A program made the position numbers and the translations under genes. Under the pieces are notes generated by a model. The model did not search any database, was not told where the DNA came from, and saw only the letters and a list, made by a program, of their open reading frames with translations. Below, piece by piece: positions 24,027-31,198 of a DNA stretch of 64,000 nt. Numbering within the stretch: position 1 is the first letter of the stretch; each line of letters begins with the position of its first letter. Source of the stretch: Candidatus Krumholzibacteriia bacterium (GTDB taxonomy: Bacteria; Krumholzibacteriota; Krumholzibacteriia; LZORAL124-64-63); NCBI GenBank assembly GCA_016744705.1, contig JADGDU010000009.1, forward strand, positions 36,921-100,920. The letters run 5' to 3'.

Positions 24027-24593
24027 ATGTGTCACCACATCACCTTTATCATCAGTATCCTCCTAGTTATTTCTCTAGCAGCCTGCCAATCAGATTTTAA
24101 AACCACACTACCAACCTTTCAAAATTGTGTTTTTGAAGAATCCGACCAGCCCATGGGAGAACGCACCCAAATGACTTGGTCCGACCGGGAACTCACTATT
24201 TATCCCCTTTCCCACCCTTCGGAAACAGGCCTTGAGGAGTTCATGTTGGTAGATCATATGGGTGAAAGGACTATGGAATACATACTGCGCAATGGCCGGC
24301 TAGCAGAGGCTCGGTTTTCGCTTCCGGATGGCTCATTGGTGAGATTCGACTTAGCAGGTCTGCCGAGAAAGAGCAAAGAACCTATCGTTTATCACTGCAC
24401 GGCCCACAGCAACGCCCTGTATGAAATGAGCTATTTACCGCCGAAGTTGGCCAGCCAAATCACAGAATTTCAGGCAGGATTCTGGGATTGGAATCCACAG
24501 GAAACAGGTAAACTGCACGTTGGCCATGGTGGCTGTAATATTCCCTCCGCCAGCATTCTGAAATCAATGTGTTCTGCGGGTGGGGCACTATAG
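24027..24593 (+). CDS. Lipoprotein of unknown function
   Basis: A protein of 188 residues with signal sequence ITFIISILLVISLAAC; the lipobox LAAC makes it a predicted lipoprotein with cysteine near residue 20. The mature part has no motif I recognise; it holds short beta-like repeats around MGERT, which occurs twice about 50 residues apart (PMGERTQMTW and HMGERTMEYI). ATG 24027 has AGGAG five bases upstream, better than the GTG at 24021. The gene stands alone between two minus-strand acyl-CoA dehydrogenase genes. Confidence 0.75.
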   Translation: MCHHITFIISILLVISLAACQSDFKTTLPTFQNCVFEESDQPMGERTQMTWSDRELTIYPLSHPSETGLEEFMLVDHMGERTMEYILRNGRLAEARFSLPDGSLVRFDLAGLPRKSKEPIVYHCTAHSNALYEMSYLPPKLASQITEFQAGFWDWNPQETGKLHVGHGGCNIPSASILKSMCSAGGAL

Positions 24594-24647
24594 TGATTTA
24601 ATTTCAACATATCATCAATTTCTTTGCTTGCCGGCAGGCAATCTCCC

Positions 24648-24682
24648 ATAAAAAGAAGGGACCAGCCACAGGCCGGTCCCTT
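24648..24682 (-). terminator. Terminator of the acyl-CoA dehydrogenase / thiolase operon
   Basis: A 12-base stem with one mismatch, AAGGGACCAGCC at 24656-24667 and GGCCGGTCCCTT at 24671-24682. On the minus strand it is followed by CTTTTTAT. It lies 28 bases after the stop of the dehydrogenase gene at 24710. Confidence 0.75.
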
Positions 24683-24709
24683 CATCTCAAACAGGGGCCT
24701 TGGCCCCAC

Positions 24710-25852
24710 CTATTTTTTCAGCTCCATACTGCTGATCACCATGCGTTGGGCCTCACTGGTGCCTTCGTAAATTTCAGTGATTTTGGCATCACGGAAATGC
24801 CGTTCCACCGGATACTCTTTGGAGTATCCATTACCACCGAAGATTTGCACCGCTTCGTTGGTGATGAAGTGGCTGGTCTCGCTGGCATACAGCTTGGCCA
24901 TAGCTGCTTCTTCACTGTAGCGCTTGCCCTGATCTTTGGCATTGGCGGCGCGGTAGGTCAGTAAACGAGAGGCTTCCAGGCGAGTGGCCATATCGGCGAT
25001 CTTCCATTGGATAGCCTGAAATTTGGCAATGGGGCGGCCAAATTGCTCACGCACTTTGCTATACTGCAAAGCTGCTTCGTAAGCCGCCGCACTGATCCCC
25101 AAGGCCTGGGATGCGATGCCGATCCGCCCGCCATCAAGGGTGCTCATGGCTACCTTAAATCCGGCACCGTCCCCCCCCAACTGCTGGTCAGCGGGAACCC
25201 GCACGTTGTCGAAGGCCAACTGGGCCGTATCCGAAGCTCGGATGCCCATCTTTTCTTCTTTGCGGATCACGGAAAAACCCTCGGATTTTGCATCGACGAT
25301 AAATGCCAGAATACCTTTGTGCTTCAGCTCAGGGTTGGTGTGCGCAAAAACAATCAGGGTATCGGCGTTGGCGCCGTTGGTGATGAAGTTCTTCATCCCA
25401 TTGAGCACCCAGTGGTCACCGTCTTTTTTGGCGGTGGTGGTCTGGGCCGCAGCATCGGTGCCGGCTCCGGGTTCGCTCAGGCAATACGCCCCCAGTTTCT
25501 CACCCTTAGCCAGCGGAGTCAGCCACTTCAACTTTTGCTCTTCTGTGCCGTAGGTTTCCAGCGGCCAGCAAACAAGGGAGTTGTTCACCGACATGATCAC
25601 CCCCGTGCTGGCGCAGGCTTTGCTGATCTCTTCCATGGCCAGCACATAACAAACCATATCCAAACCGGCGCCGCCGTATTTCTCGGACACGTTCATACCC
25701 ATGAAACCCAGCGCGCCCATTTTCTTTACCACGTCGGCGGGAAAGCGCTCCTCTTCATCGATCTGAGCGGCGATGGGCGCCACTTCACGGGCAGCAAAAT
25801 CGGCTGCCATATCTTTGATCATGCGTTGTTGTTCTGTCAGTTCAAACTGCAC
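24710..25852 (-). CDS. Acyl-CoA dehydrogenase, butyryl-CoA dehydrogenase-like (second of three)
   Basis: FAD-dependent acyl-CoA dehydrogenase of 380 residues. Motifs are CLSEPGAGTDAAAQTTTA, LNGMKNFITNGANAD, VFAHTNPELKHKGI, and the catalytic region ITEIYEGTSEAQRMVISS with the glutamate base. Its start is GTG 25852 with GAGGAG six bases upstream. It is the last gene of a minus-strand operon with thiolase and 3-hydroxyacyl-CoA dehydrogenase, the set used for short-chain beta-oxidation or, in reverse, butyryl-CoA formation. No electron-transfer flavoprotein gene is next to it. Confidence 0.93.
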   Translation of the reverse strand: MQFELTEQQRMIKDMAADFAAREVAPIAAQIDEEERFPADVVKKMGALGFMGMNVSEKYGGAGLDMVCYVLAMEEISKACASTGVIMSVNNSLVCWPLETYGTEEQKLKWLTPLAKGEKLGAYCLSEPGAGTDAAAQTTTAKKDGDHWVLNGMKNFITNGANADTLIVFAHTNPELKHKGILAFIVDAKSEGFSVIRKEEKMGIRASDTAQLAFDNVRVPADQQLGGDGAGFKVAMSTLDGGRIGIASQALGISAAAYEAALQYSKVREQFGRPIAKFQAIQWKIADMATRLEASRLLTYRAANAKDQGKRYSEEAAMAKLYASETSHFITNEAVQIFGGNGYSKEYPVERHFRDAKITEIYEGTSEAQRMVISSMELKK

Positions 25853-25881
25853 GATTGACTCCTCGTGTCTGGGAATAGTTT

Positions 25882-26721
25882 CTAATAATCGTAAAATCCC
25901 TTGCCGCTTTTACGACCGAGATAGCCTGCATCCACCATGCGCCGCAGCAGCGGGCAGGGGCGGTACTTGCTGTCTCCAAAACCGTCGTACAGCACTTCCA
26001 TGATGTCGAGGCAGATATCCAAGCCAATAAAATCGGCCAACTGCAGAGGGCCCATGGGGTGAGCCATGCCCAGCTTCATTACCGTGTCGATAGCATCTTT
26101 GTCAGCAACGCCTTCCATGAGGCAATAAATGGCTTCGTTGATCATGGGCATCAGCACGCGGTTACTGATGAAACCGGGATAATCCTGCACCGTAACAGGA
26201 ACCTTATGCAAATCTTTGGACCACTGGGTCACTTTTTCAAGAGTCTCGTCACTGGTGGCCTGGCCGCAAATAACCTCCACCAGTTTCATAATGGGCACGG
26301 GATTCATGAAGTGCATGCCGATGACCTTGTCGGCCCGTTTGGTGGTGCCGGCAATTTTTGTCAGGCTGATGCTGGAAGTATTGGAAGCCAAGATGGTATC
26401 GGGCCCGCACACTTCGTCCAGCTTGGTGAAGATCTCTTTCTTCACTTCAAAATTTTCAAACACAGCTTCAATGACCAGGTCACTGTCGGCGGCGTTTTCC
26501 AGACCCACCACAGCGTTCATTCGCCCCAAAGTGGCCTTGGCCTCTTCAGCGGTCATTCTTTCTTTTTTCACCATGCGCCCGAGATTTTTCTCGATGGTGG
26601 CCATGGCCCGGTCCAAATACTCCTGCTTGATGTCGATGAGGTTGACGTCGTTGCCATTCTGGGCAAATACCTGGGCAATGCCATTGCCCATGGTCCCGCC
26701 GCCGATAACTGAAACTTTCAT
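25882..26721 (-). CDS. hbd: 3-hydroxybutyryl-CoA dehydrogenase
   Basis: NAD(P)-dependent oxidation of 3-hydroxyacyl-CoA to 3-ketoacyl-CoA. The 279-residue, single-function protein begins with the Rossmann motif VIGGGTMGNGIAQ, and has the substrate-side SNTSSISLTKIA, the catalytic histidine in GMHFMNPVP, and the C-terminal domain block QDYPGFISNRVLMPMINEA followed by GMAHPMGPLQLADFIGLD. These all match Hbd/PaaH proteins. It sits 29 bases before the second dehydrogenase gene and 66 bases after thiolase. There is no enoyl-CoA hydratase in the operon. Confidence 0.95.
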   Translation of the reverse strand: MKVSVIGGGTMGNGIAQVFAQNGNDVNLIDIKQEYLDRAMATIEKNLGRMVKKERMTAEEAKATLGRMNAVVGLENAADSDLVIEAVFENFEVKKEIFTKLDEVCGPDTILASNTSSISLTKIAGTTKRADKVIGMHFMNPVPIMKLVEVICGQATSDETLEKVTQWSKDLHKVPVTVQDYPGFISNRVLMPMINEAIYCLMEGVADKDAIDTVMKLGMAHPMGPLQLADFIGLDICLDIMEVLYDGFGDSKYRPCPLLRRMVDAGYLGRKSGKGFYDY

Positions 26722-26787
26722 GATTCAATCCTTTCCGGTGAGGGGACGGTGCGGCCAAAGCCGGCAGCCGTCCCCGCGGGACAATTA

Positions 26788-27975
26788 TTACGGACGAGAA
26801 ATGGCCATGCTCACTGCATCGCCACCGCCAAGGCACAGACTGGCAATACCGTCTTTGACACCACGATCTTCCATGGCATTCAGCAAGGTGACCAAGATGC
26901 GGGCACCCGAGCAACCAATGGGATGCCCCAGGCTGACGCCGCCACCATTGACGTTGACGATCTCGTCGTCCAATTCCAAAGTGCGCACAACACCCAGACT
27001 CTGCACAGCAAAGGCTTCATTCAGCTCGAACAGGCCGTAGTCGCTCAAGTTTTTACCGGTCTTTTTCAGCAGGTTTTTGATACTGGTCACGGGAGCCATC
27101 ATCACTTCGTTGGGCTCTACGGCGCCGGTGCTGGCACCCTCGATATATGCGCGGATTTCCAGCCCATTGGCCTTGGCAAAATCTTCGCTGCAAATCAACA
27201 GGGCGGCAGCTCCATCATTGATGGACGAGGCGTTGCCCGCTGTCACTGTGCCACCATCGCGTTTGAATGCAGGGCGCAGTTTGGCCATTTTTTCGGGAGT
27301 TGTACCCGCACGAGGGCCTTCGTCCCGAGCCACAACCACAGGATCACCGCGGCGCTGGGGAACCTCCACTGGCACCACTTCTTTGTCGAATTTGCCAGCT
27401 TCCCAGGCGTCGAGGGCACGCTGGTGGCTGCGGGCCGCGTAGGCATCCTGATCTTCACGGCTGACGTTGTAAGTTTCGGCCACCCACTCGGCGGTCATGC
27501 CCATGTGGTAGTTGTTGTAAATATCCCAGAGGCCGTCGTGAACCAACAGGTCAGTGACTTTGCCATCACCCAGACGCATACCATCGCGGGCCTTCATCAA
27601 GGCGTAGGGAATTTGGCTCATGTTTTCGAAGCCACCCGCAATAACGCACTCTTTGTCGCCAGCGCGGATGGCCTGATCGGCCAGGGCCACGGCTTTCAGA
27701 CCACTGCCACAAACCTTGTTGATGGTCATGGCGCTGCAGCTCGAAGGCACACCACCGAATATGGACGCCTGACGGGCAGGGTTTTGTTGCAAGCCAGCCT
27801 GGCAGACATTACCCATAATGACTTCATCAATTTTACCGGCATCGACTCCGGATTTCTCAAGGATGGCCTTGACCACAAGGGCGCCAAGCTGGGGCGCTCG
27901 CACAGAAGACAGGCCTCCACCAAAGGTGCCGATGGGAGTGCGGACGGCCGCGCAGATAACGGAACGGTTGCTCAT
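26788..27975 (-). CDS. atoB: Acetyl-CoA C-acetyltransferase (thiolase)
   Basis: Cleaves 3-ketoacyl-CoA with CoA, or condenses two acetyl-CoA. The 395-residue protein has the acylated cysteine C89 in NKVCGSGLKA, the NEAFA motif, GGVSLGHPIGCSGAR with the active histidine, and the second catalytic cysteine in SLCLGGGDA. Length and motifs are those of degradative or acetoacetyl-CoA thiolases; the two cannot be told apart by eye. AAGGGA lies eight bases upstream of the ATG. It lies between the third acyl-CoA dehydrogenase gene and hbd in the same operon. Confidence 0.95.
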   Translation of the reverse strand: MSNRSVICAAVRTPIGTFGGGLSSVRAPQLGALVVKAILEKSGVDAGKIDEVIMGNVCQAGLQQNPARQASIFGGVPSSCSAMTINKVCGSGLKAVALADQAIRAGDKECVIAGGFENMSQIPYALMKARDGMRLGDGKVTDLLVHDGLWDIYNNYHMGMTAEWVAETYNVSREDQDAYAARSHQRALDAWEAGKFDKEVVPVEVPQRRGDPVVVARDEGPRAGTTPEKMAKLRPAFKRDGGTVTAGNASSINDGAAALLICSEDFAKANGLEIRAYIEGASTGAVEPNEVMMAPVTSIKNLLKKTGKNLSDYGLFELNEAFAVQSLGVVRTLELDDEIVNVNGGGVSLGHPIGCSGARILVTLLNAMEDRGVKDGIASLCLGGGDAVSMAISRP

Positions 27976-28017
27976 GGGATGATCCCTTCAAAGGTTAATA
28001 TTTCACGTTCAATCAGA

Positions 28018-29157
28018 TCAGACATTCAATTCGGTGCGGCCGATGACCATGCGTTGGATTTCGCTGGTTCCTTCGCCGATGGTGCAAAGTTTGGCGTCGC
28101 GGTACATGCGCTCCACAGGATATTCCCGGGTGAAGCCATATCCACCAAGGATCTGGATAGCCTTGTCGGTCACAAACATGGCCGTTTCGCTGGTATGCAG
28201 TTTGGCCATGGCGGCCATCTGGCCGTAAGCCTCACCGGCATCCTTGAGACGGCAAGCCTCGTAAGTGAGTTGGCGAGAAGCTTCAATCTGGGTGGCCATG
28301 TCGGCGATCATGAATTCGATGGCCTGAAATTTACTGATGCTGCGGCCAAACTGAAATCGTGAGTTACTATAATCACGAGCCACTTCAAAAGCTCCCACGG
28401 CAATGCCCAGGGCTACGGCTGCAATGGAAATGCGGCCACCGTCCAGAGTTTGCATGAAATACTTGAAGCCAGAATTTTCTTCGCCCAAAAGATACTCGTG
28501 AGGAACCCGCACGTTATCCAGAGTCAGTGGCGCCGTATCGGAAGCTCGCATGCCGAGCTTGTCTTCCTTTTTTTCTACCGTGAAGCCTGGAGTGTCAGTA
28601 GGTACGATGAAGGCGCTGATGCCTTGGCTGCCTTCGGCTTCGAGATCTGTTTTGGCAGTGATGATGAGGGCGCCGGCATAATGGCTGTTAGTGATCCACA
28701 TTTTACTGCCGTTGAGAACCCAATGGTCCCCATCGCGCACAGCAGTGGTCAGGGTGCCACCGGCGTCACTGCCAGCCCCGGCTTCTGTCAAACCAAAAGA
28801 GAGTAGAGATTCGCCTGCTGCCGCTGGGGGCAGAAATTTCTGTTTTTGGGCCTCATTGGCCAAGTGAGCGATGGGCCAGCATCCCAGGCTGTTATGGGCT
28901 GCCAGGGTCAGACCGTGACTGCCACAAACCCGGCTGACTTCTTCCACCACCAGAGCGTAGCTCGTGATATCGGCCCCCACGCCCCCGTACTGTTCGGGAG
29001 TGGTGAGTCCTAAAAACCCCAAGCTGCCCATCTCCTTGACGGTGGCTTCGGGAAAAGTGGCCGAGTGATCAATTTCGGCAGCAATGGGAGCAATTTTGCT
29101 ATTGGCAAAATCGCGAGCCATCTGGCGGAACATCTTCTGAGTTTCGTTGAGTAACAT
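28018..29157 (-). CDS. Acyl-CoA dehydrogenase (third of three), first gene of the operon
   Basis: FAD-dependent acyl-CoA dehydrogenase of 379 residues with [32 protein letters not shown], and [20 protein letters not shown] carrying the catalytic glutamate position. Its reading around the active site (TIGEGTSE instead of IYEGTSE) differs from the two other paralogues here and suggests another substrate, perhaps a branched or longer acyl-CoA, which is inference. GGAGCTGAA precedes the ATG. It is the first gene of the operon with thiolase, hbd and the second dehydrogenase. Confidence 0.93.
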   Translation of the reverse strand: MLLNETQKMFRQMARDFANSKIAPIAAEIDHSATFPEATVKEMGSLGFLGLTTPEQYGGVGADITSYALVVEEVSRVCGSHGLTLAAHNSLGCWPIAHLANEAQKQKFLPPAAAGESLLSFGLTEAGAGSDAGGTLTTAVRDGDHWVLNGSKMWITNSHYAGALIITAKTDLEAEGSQGISAFIVPTDTPGFTVEKKEDKLGMRASDTAPLTLDNVRVPHEYLLGEENSGFKYFMQTLDGGRISIAAVALGIAVGAFEVARDYSNSRFQFGRSISKFQAIEFMIADMATQIEASRQLTYEACRLKDAGEAYGQMAAMAKLHTSETAMFVTDKAIQILGGYGFTREYPVERMYRDAKLCTIGEGTSEIQRMVIGRTELNV

Positions 29158-29317
29158 TTCAGCTCCTGGGTAAGCAGGGGACCTGTATTCCTGTTTTTAC
29201 ATGTCTTTCGATGGTAACGTTTGTCGAGTAACATTTAAAGGGAAATCCCGCTATCGTGCATGTTTTCAATGCAGCCAGGCTTCTTTTTACTGTTTCTGCC
29301 CCGTCACATAGAGCAGA

Positions 29318-29345
29318 GCGAGCCAGGACTCCTTTCCTGGCTCGC
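29318..29345. terminator. Perfect 11-base hairpin downstream of the lamin-tail protein gene
   Basis: GCGAGCCAGGA at 29318-29328 pairs with TCCTGGCTCGC at 29335-29345 around a 6-base loop. It lies 49 bases beyond the stop of the gene at 29394 on the minus strand. There is no T run on either side, so termination is probable but not typical. Confidence 0.5.
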
Positions 29346-29393
29346 CCCTGGCAAGGAAAAGCCCCTCACCATTTGACCAAATTATTGATCCAA

Positions 29394-30050
29394 TCAGCGG
29401 TAGTGGCTCTTCAAATCTCCCCATGTGGTATTCTCAGCCGCCACCAGCGGTACGCAATCATTTGCTCGGCCCGGGGACGGTTGGCAAGAGGTTCCCTGAG
29501 GATCAAACCCTCCGGTATAGGGGTTCAATGCATCGTTCAAAGTCCACGAATTTGTATCCGGATCCCAGCCACTGGACCGGTCATCTTCGGCCTCATGATC
29601 CAGGATGGTTACTGTATCAACCACCACCAGAACACTGCCTCCCGGATCGGGGATCGATTTCACCAATTCCAAGGTATCACCACCATTGTTGATGGAAAAA
29701 CCGAGGGTGCTGTAGCCATGCAATTGTTGCCAGGCCACCGCTTCTGAACCGTAATAAACGGCCACCTCCCCAGGCAGAATGATTCCGTGCAGCTGCAGAT
29801 GGAAATCATCACCGTAACTATCGCGCAACCAATAGAAGGACATGTCTTCGGCCACGGGGCCTTCATTGAGCACCTCAATCCATTCATCACCACGGTAGTT
29901 AAAGGTGCCATCACCATCCCAGTCCTGGAAGGGATCACCCATCACTTCGTTGATGATAAGTTCAGCTTGGGCCTGGGGTGCGAGCCAGAACACTGCCAGG
30001 ATAAGGCAGCACAGCAGCAACACCGGTAGGGGTTTTGACAAAAGATTCAT
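29394..30050 (-). CDS. Secreted lamin-tail-domain protein with C-terminal TTWGDLKSHYR tail
   Basis: A 218-residue exported protein with signal peptide (PLPVLLLCCLILAVFWLAPQAQA). The mature part begins ELIINEVMGDPFQDWDGDGT and has GDEWIEVLNEG, VYYGSEAVAWQQLHG and SINNGGDTLELV, which is the lamin-tail (LTD) beta-sandwich found in many secreted bacterial proteins. DPDTNSWTLNDALNPYTGGFD and SPGRAND are also typical of LTD proteins (S-P-G-x-x-N). The end, TTWGDLKSHYR, nearly repeats the tail of the protein at 20733-21323, again with a cysteine about 20 residues before the end. The ATG at 30050 gives a proper signal peptide; the frame is open further upstream without meaning. Confidence 0.82.
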   Translation of the reverse strand: MNLLSKPLPVLLLCCLILAVFWLAPQAQAELIINEVMGDPFQDWDGDGTFNYRGDEWIEVLNEGPVAEDMSFYWLRDSYGDDFHLQLHGIILPGEVAVYYGSEAVAWQQLHGYSTLGFSINNGGDTLELVKSIPDPGGSVLVVVDTVTILDHEAEDDRSSGWDPDTNSWTLNDALNPYTGGFDPQGTSCQPSPGRANDCVPLVAAENTTWGDLKSHYR

Positions 30051-30334
30051 GAAAACTCGAATTCTGGGAGGTGGTTTGTAAAAGGAATCTTTGCCAGATG
30101 TGGGCCAATATTTCCTTAATCTGTAAAAAAGAGGTAGGGATGCGATGCAGACAATTATTGGAGTATGAAAAATCTGGGTTCCCTGGAAAAGATCATCCAT
30201 GAGTGACAGTGTAACGGGTCTTCGTCTCCCATTGTTTACTGAGTTTCTCAAACCAAAACGATGCGCATTTGTTTGACCGCGGTGGTAAGACCACATCAGG
30301 CCGTAGCAAGGCAAGTTAGAGAGTAAAGCGAAGG
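30051..30334. other. Intergenic region between divergent genes
   Basis: With the promoter to its right this makes about 340 bases without a gene between the lamin-tail protein gene and the membrane protein gene at 30395. A short GTGGT-AAG-ACCAC hairpin lies near 30280. I see no RNA gene, repeat or open frame with coding character. Confidence 0.55.
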
Positions 30335-30362
30335 TTGAACATGGGGAAATTTATGGTATATT
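30335..30362 (+). promoter_or_regulatory. Candidate promoter of the AT-rich membrane protein gene
   Basis: TTGAAC at 30335-30340 and TATATT at 30357-30362 are 16 bases apart, 33 bases upstream of the ATG at 30395. Confidence 0.45.
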
Positions 30363-30394
30363 TTCTTTTTTGAACCATGCAGATTGGCTAAACA

Positions 30395-31105
30395 ATGAAA
30401 AAAGAAGCTAAACCTTCCATCTTTGCAATAAAATTGGGAATGATCATGTTTCCCTTTTTTTATATATTAGATTATTTCATCTATCCGGATTTTAGAGAGA
30501 TTTTGTTGATGATCCGCATTGGTGTATCCATTTGTTTAGCCTTTATTTTGTTTATCATCAATAGAGTAGATCAGAAATATTATTTCCCGATGGTTTTTAC
30601 GACGGTATTTTTGGTTTCAATATCAATCTCAATAATGTGCTTTCTAACAAAAGACGGGTTTGCCTCCTCTTATTACAGCGGCCTGTTGCAAATTATTGTA
30701 GTTACAACTCTCCTCTTTAATCTCCGTCCTAGGCAATATGTAACTTTAATGATTGTCATTGTTTCACAACATTTCATACTACTTTCACAGCTACCTGGGA
30801 AAATTGATGGTTTATTAATAAATATTTTTGCCGTTGGAGGAACCTCAATTCTGGCGGTCTTTGTCCACCAGTTTATTTATAATCTTGTGAAAGAGAACAA
30901 ATCATTGAAGGGGTTACTTCCGATCTGTTCCCATTGTAAAAAAATCAGAGATGATAAAGGCTATTGGAATCAGATTGAAGTTTATATCCAGGATCATTCT
31001 GATGCAACATTCAGCCACGGTGTGTGCGCTCAATGTTCAGATGACTTATATGGCAAAGATGATTGGTACATAGAAATGAATCAAAAGAACAACACAAAAG
31101 AATAA
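30395..31105 (+). CDS. Membrane protein with six helices and a C-terminal LPICSHCKKIRDD motif
   Basis: A 236-residue protein with about six transmembrane helices over residues 8-165 followed by a soluble tail. The tail, LLPICSHCKKIRDDKGYW ... FSHGVCAQC ... LY, is the Cys-rich element found at the end of many PAS/GAF signalling proteins and response regulators; the two C-x2-C pairs could bind zinc or a redox cofactor. Here it is joined to a membrane sensor-like part rather than to a PAS domain. Base composition is strikingly AT-rich compared with its neighbours (many ATT, TTT, AAT codons), which suggests recent acquisition. Function in signalling is inferred only. Confidence 0.82.
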   Translation: MKKEAKPSIFAIKLGMIMFPFFYILDYFIYPDFREILLMIRIGVSICLAFILFIINRVDQKYYFPMVFTTVFLVSISISIMCFLTKDGFASSYYSGLLQIIVVTTLLFNLRPRQYVTLMIVIVSQHFILLSQLPGKIDGLLINIFAVGGTSILAVFVHQFIYNLVKENKSLKGLLPICSHCKKIRDDKGYWNQIEVYIQDHSDATFSHGVCAQCSDDLYGKDDWYIEMNQKNNTKE

Positions 31106-31118
31106 CTGCGACAATGAA

Positions 31119-31153
31119 CGACTTAACCCATCTCTGAATAATGGGTTAAGTCG
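31119..31153. terminator. Perfect 13-base hairpin between convergent genes
   Basis: CGACTTAACCCAT at 31119-31131 and ATGGGTTAAGTCG at 31141-31153 pair perfectly around a 9-base loop. It lies between the membrane protein gene (+) and czcA (-) and can serve both, but no T run follows on either side. Confidence 0.6.
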
Positions 31154-31198
31154 CTCACCACGTTTACAAAGTGTGGCAAATGATCAGTTTCCACTCTT

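Noticed and set aside
26749..28362. Long open frame of 537 codons on the plus strand opposite thiolase and acyl-CoA dehydrogenase
   Set aside because: Fully antisense to two certain genes with catalytic motifs; the translation is His/Gly-rich and matches no family, the usual shadow of a high-GC third-position pattern.
30051..30314. Upstream in-frame extension of the lamin-tail protein (88 more codons)
   Set aside because: The ATG at 30050 starts directly at a good signal peptide; the upstream part has no coding character.
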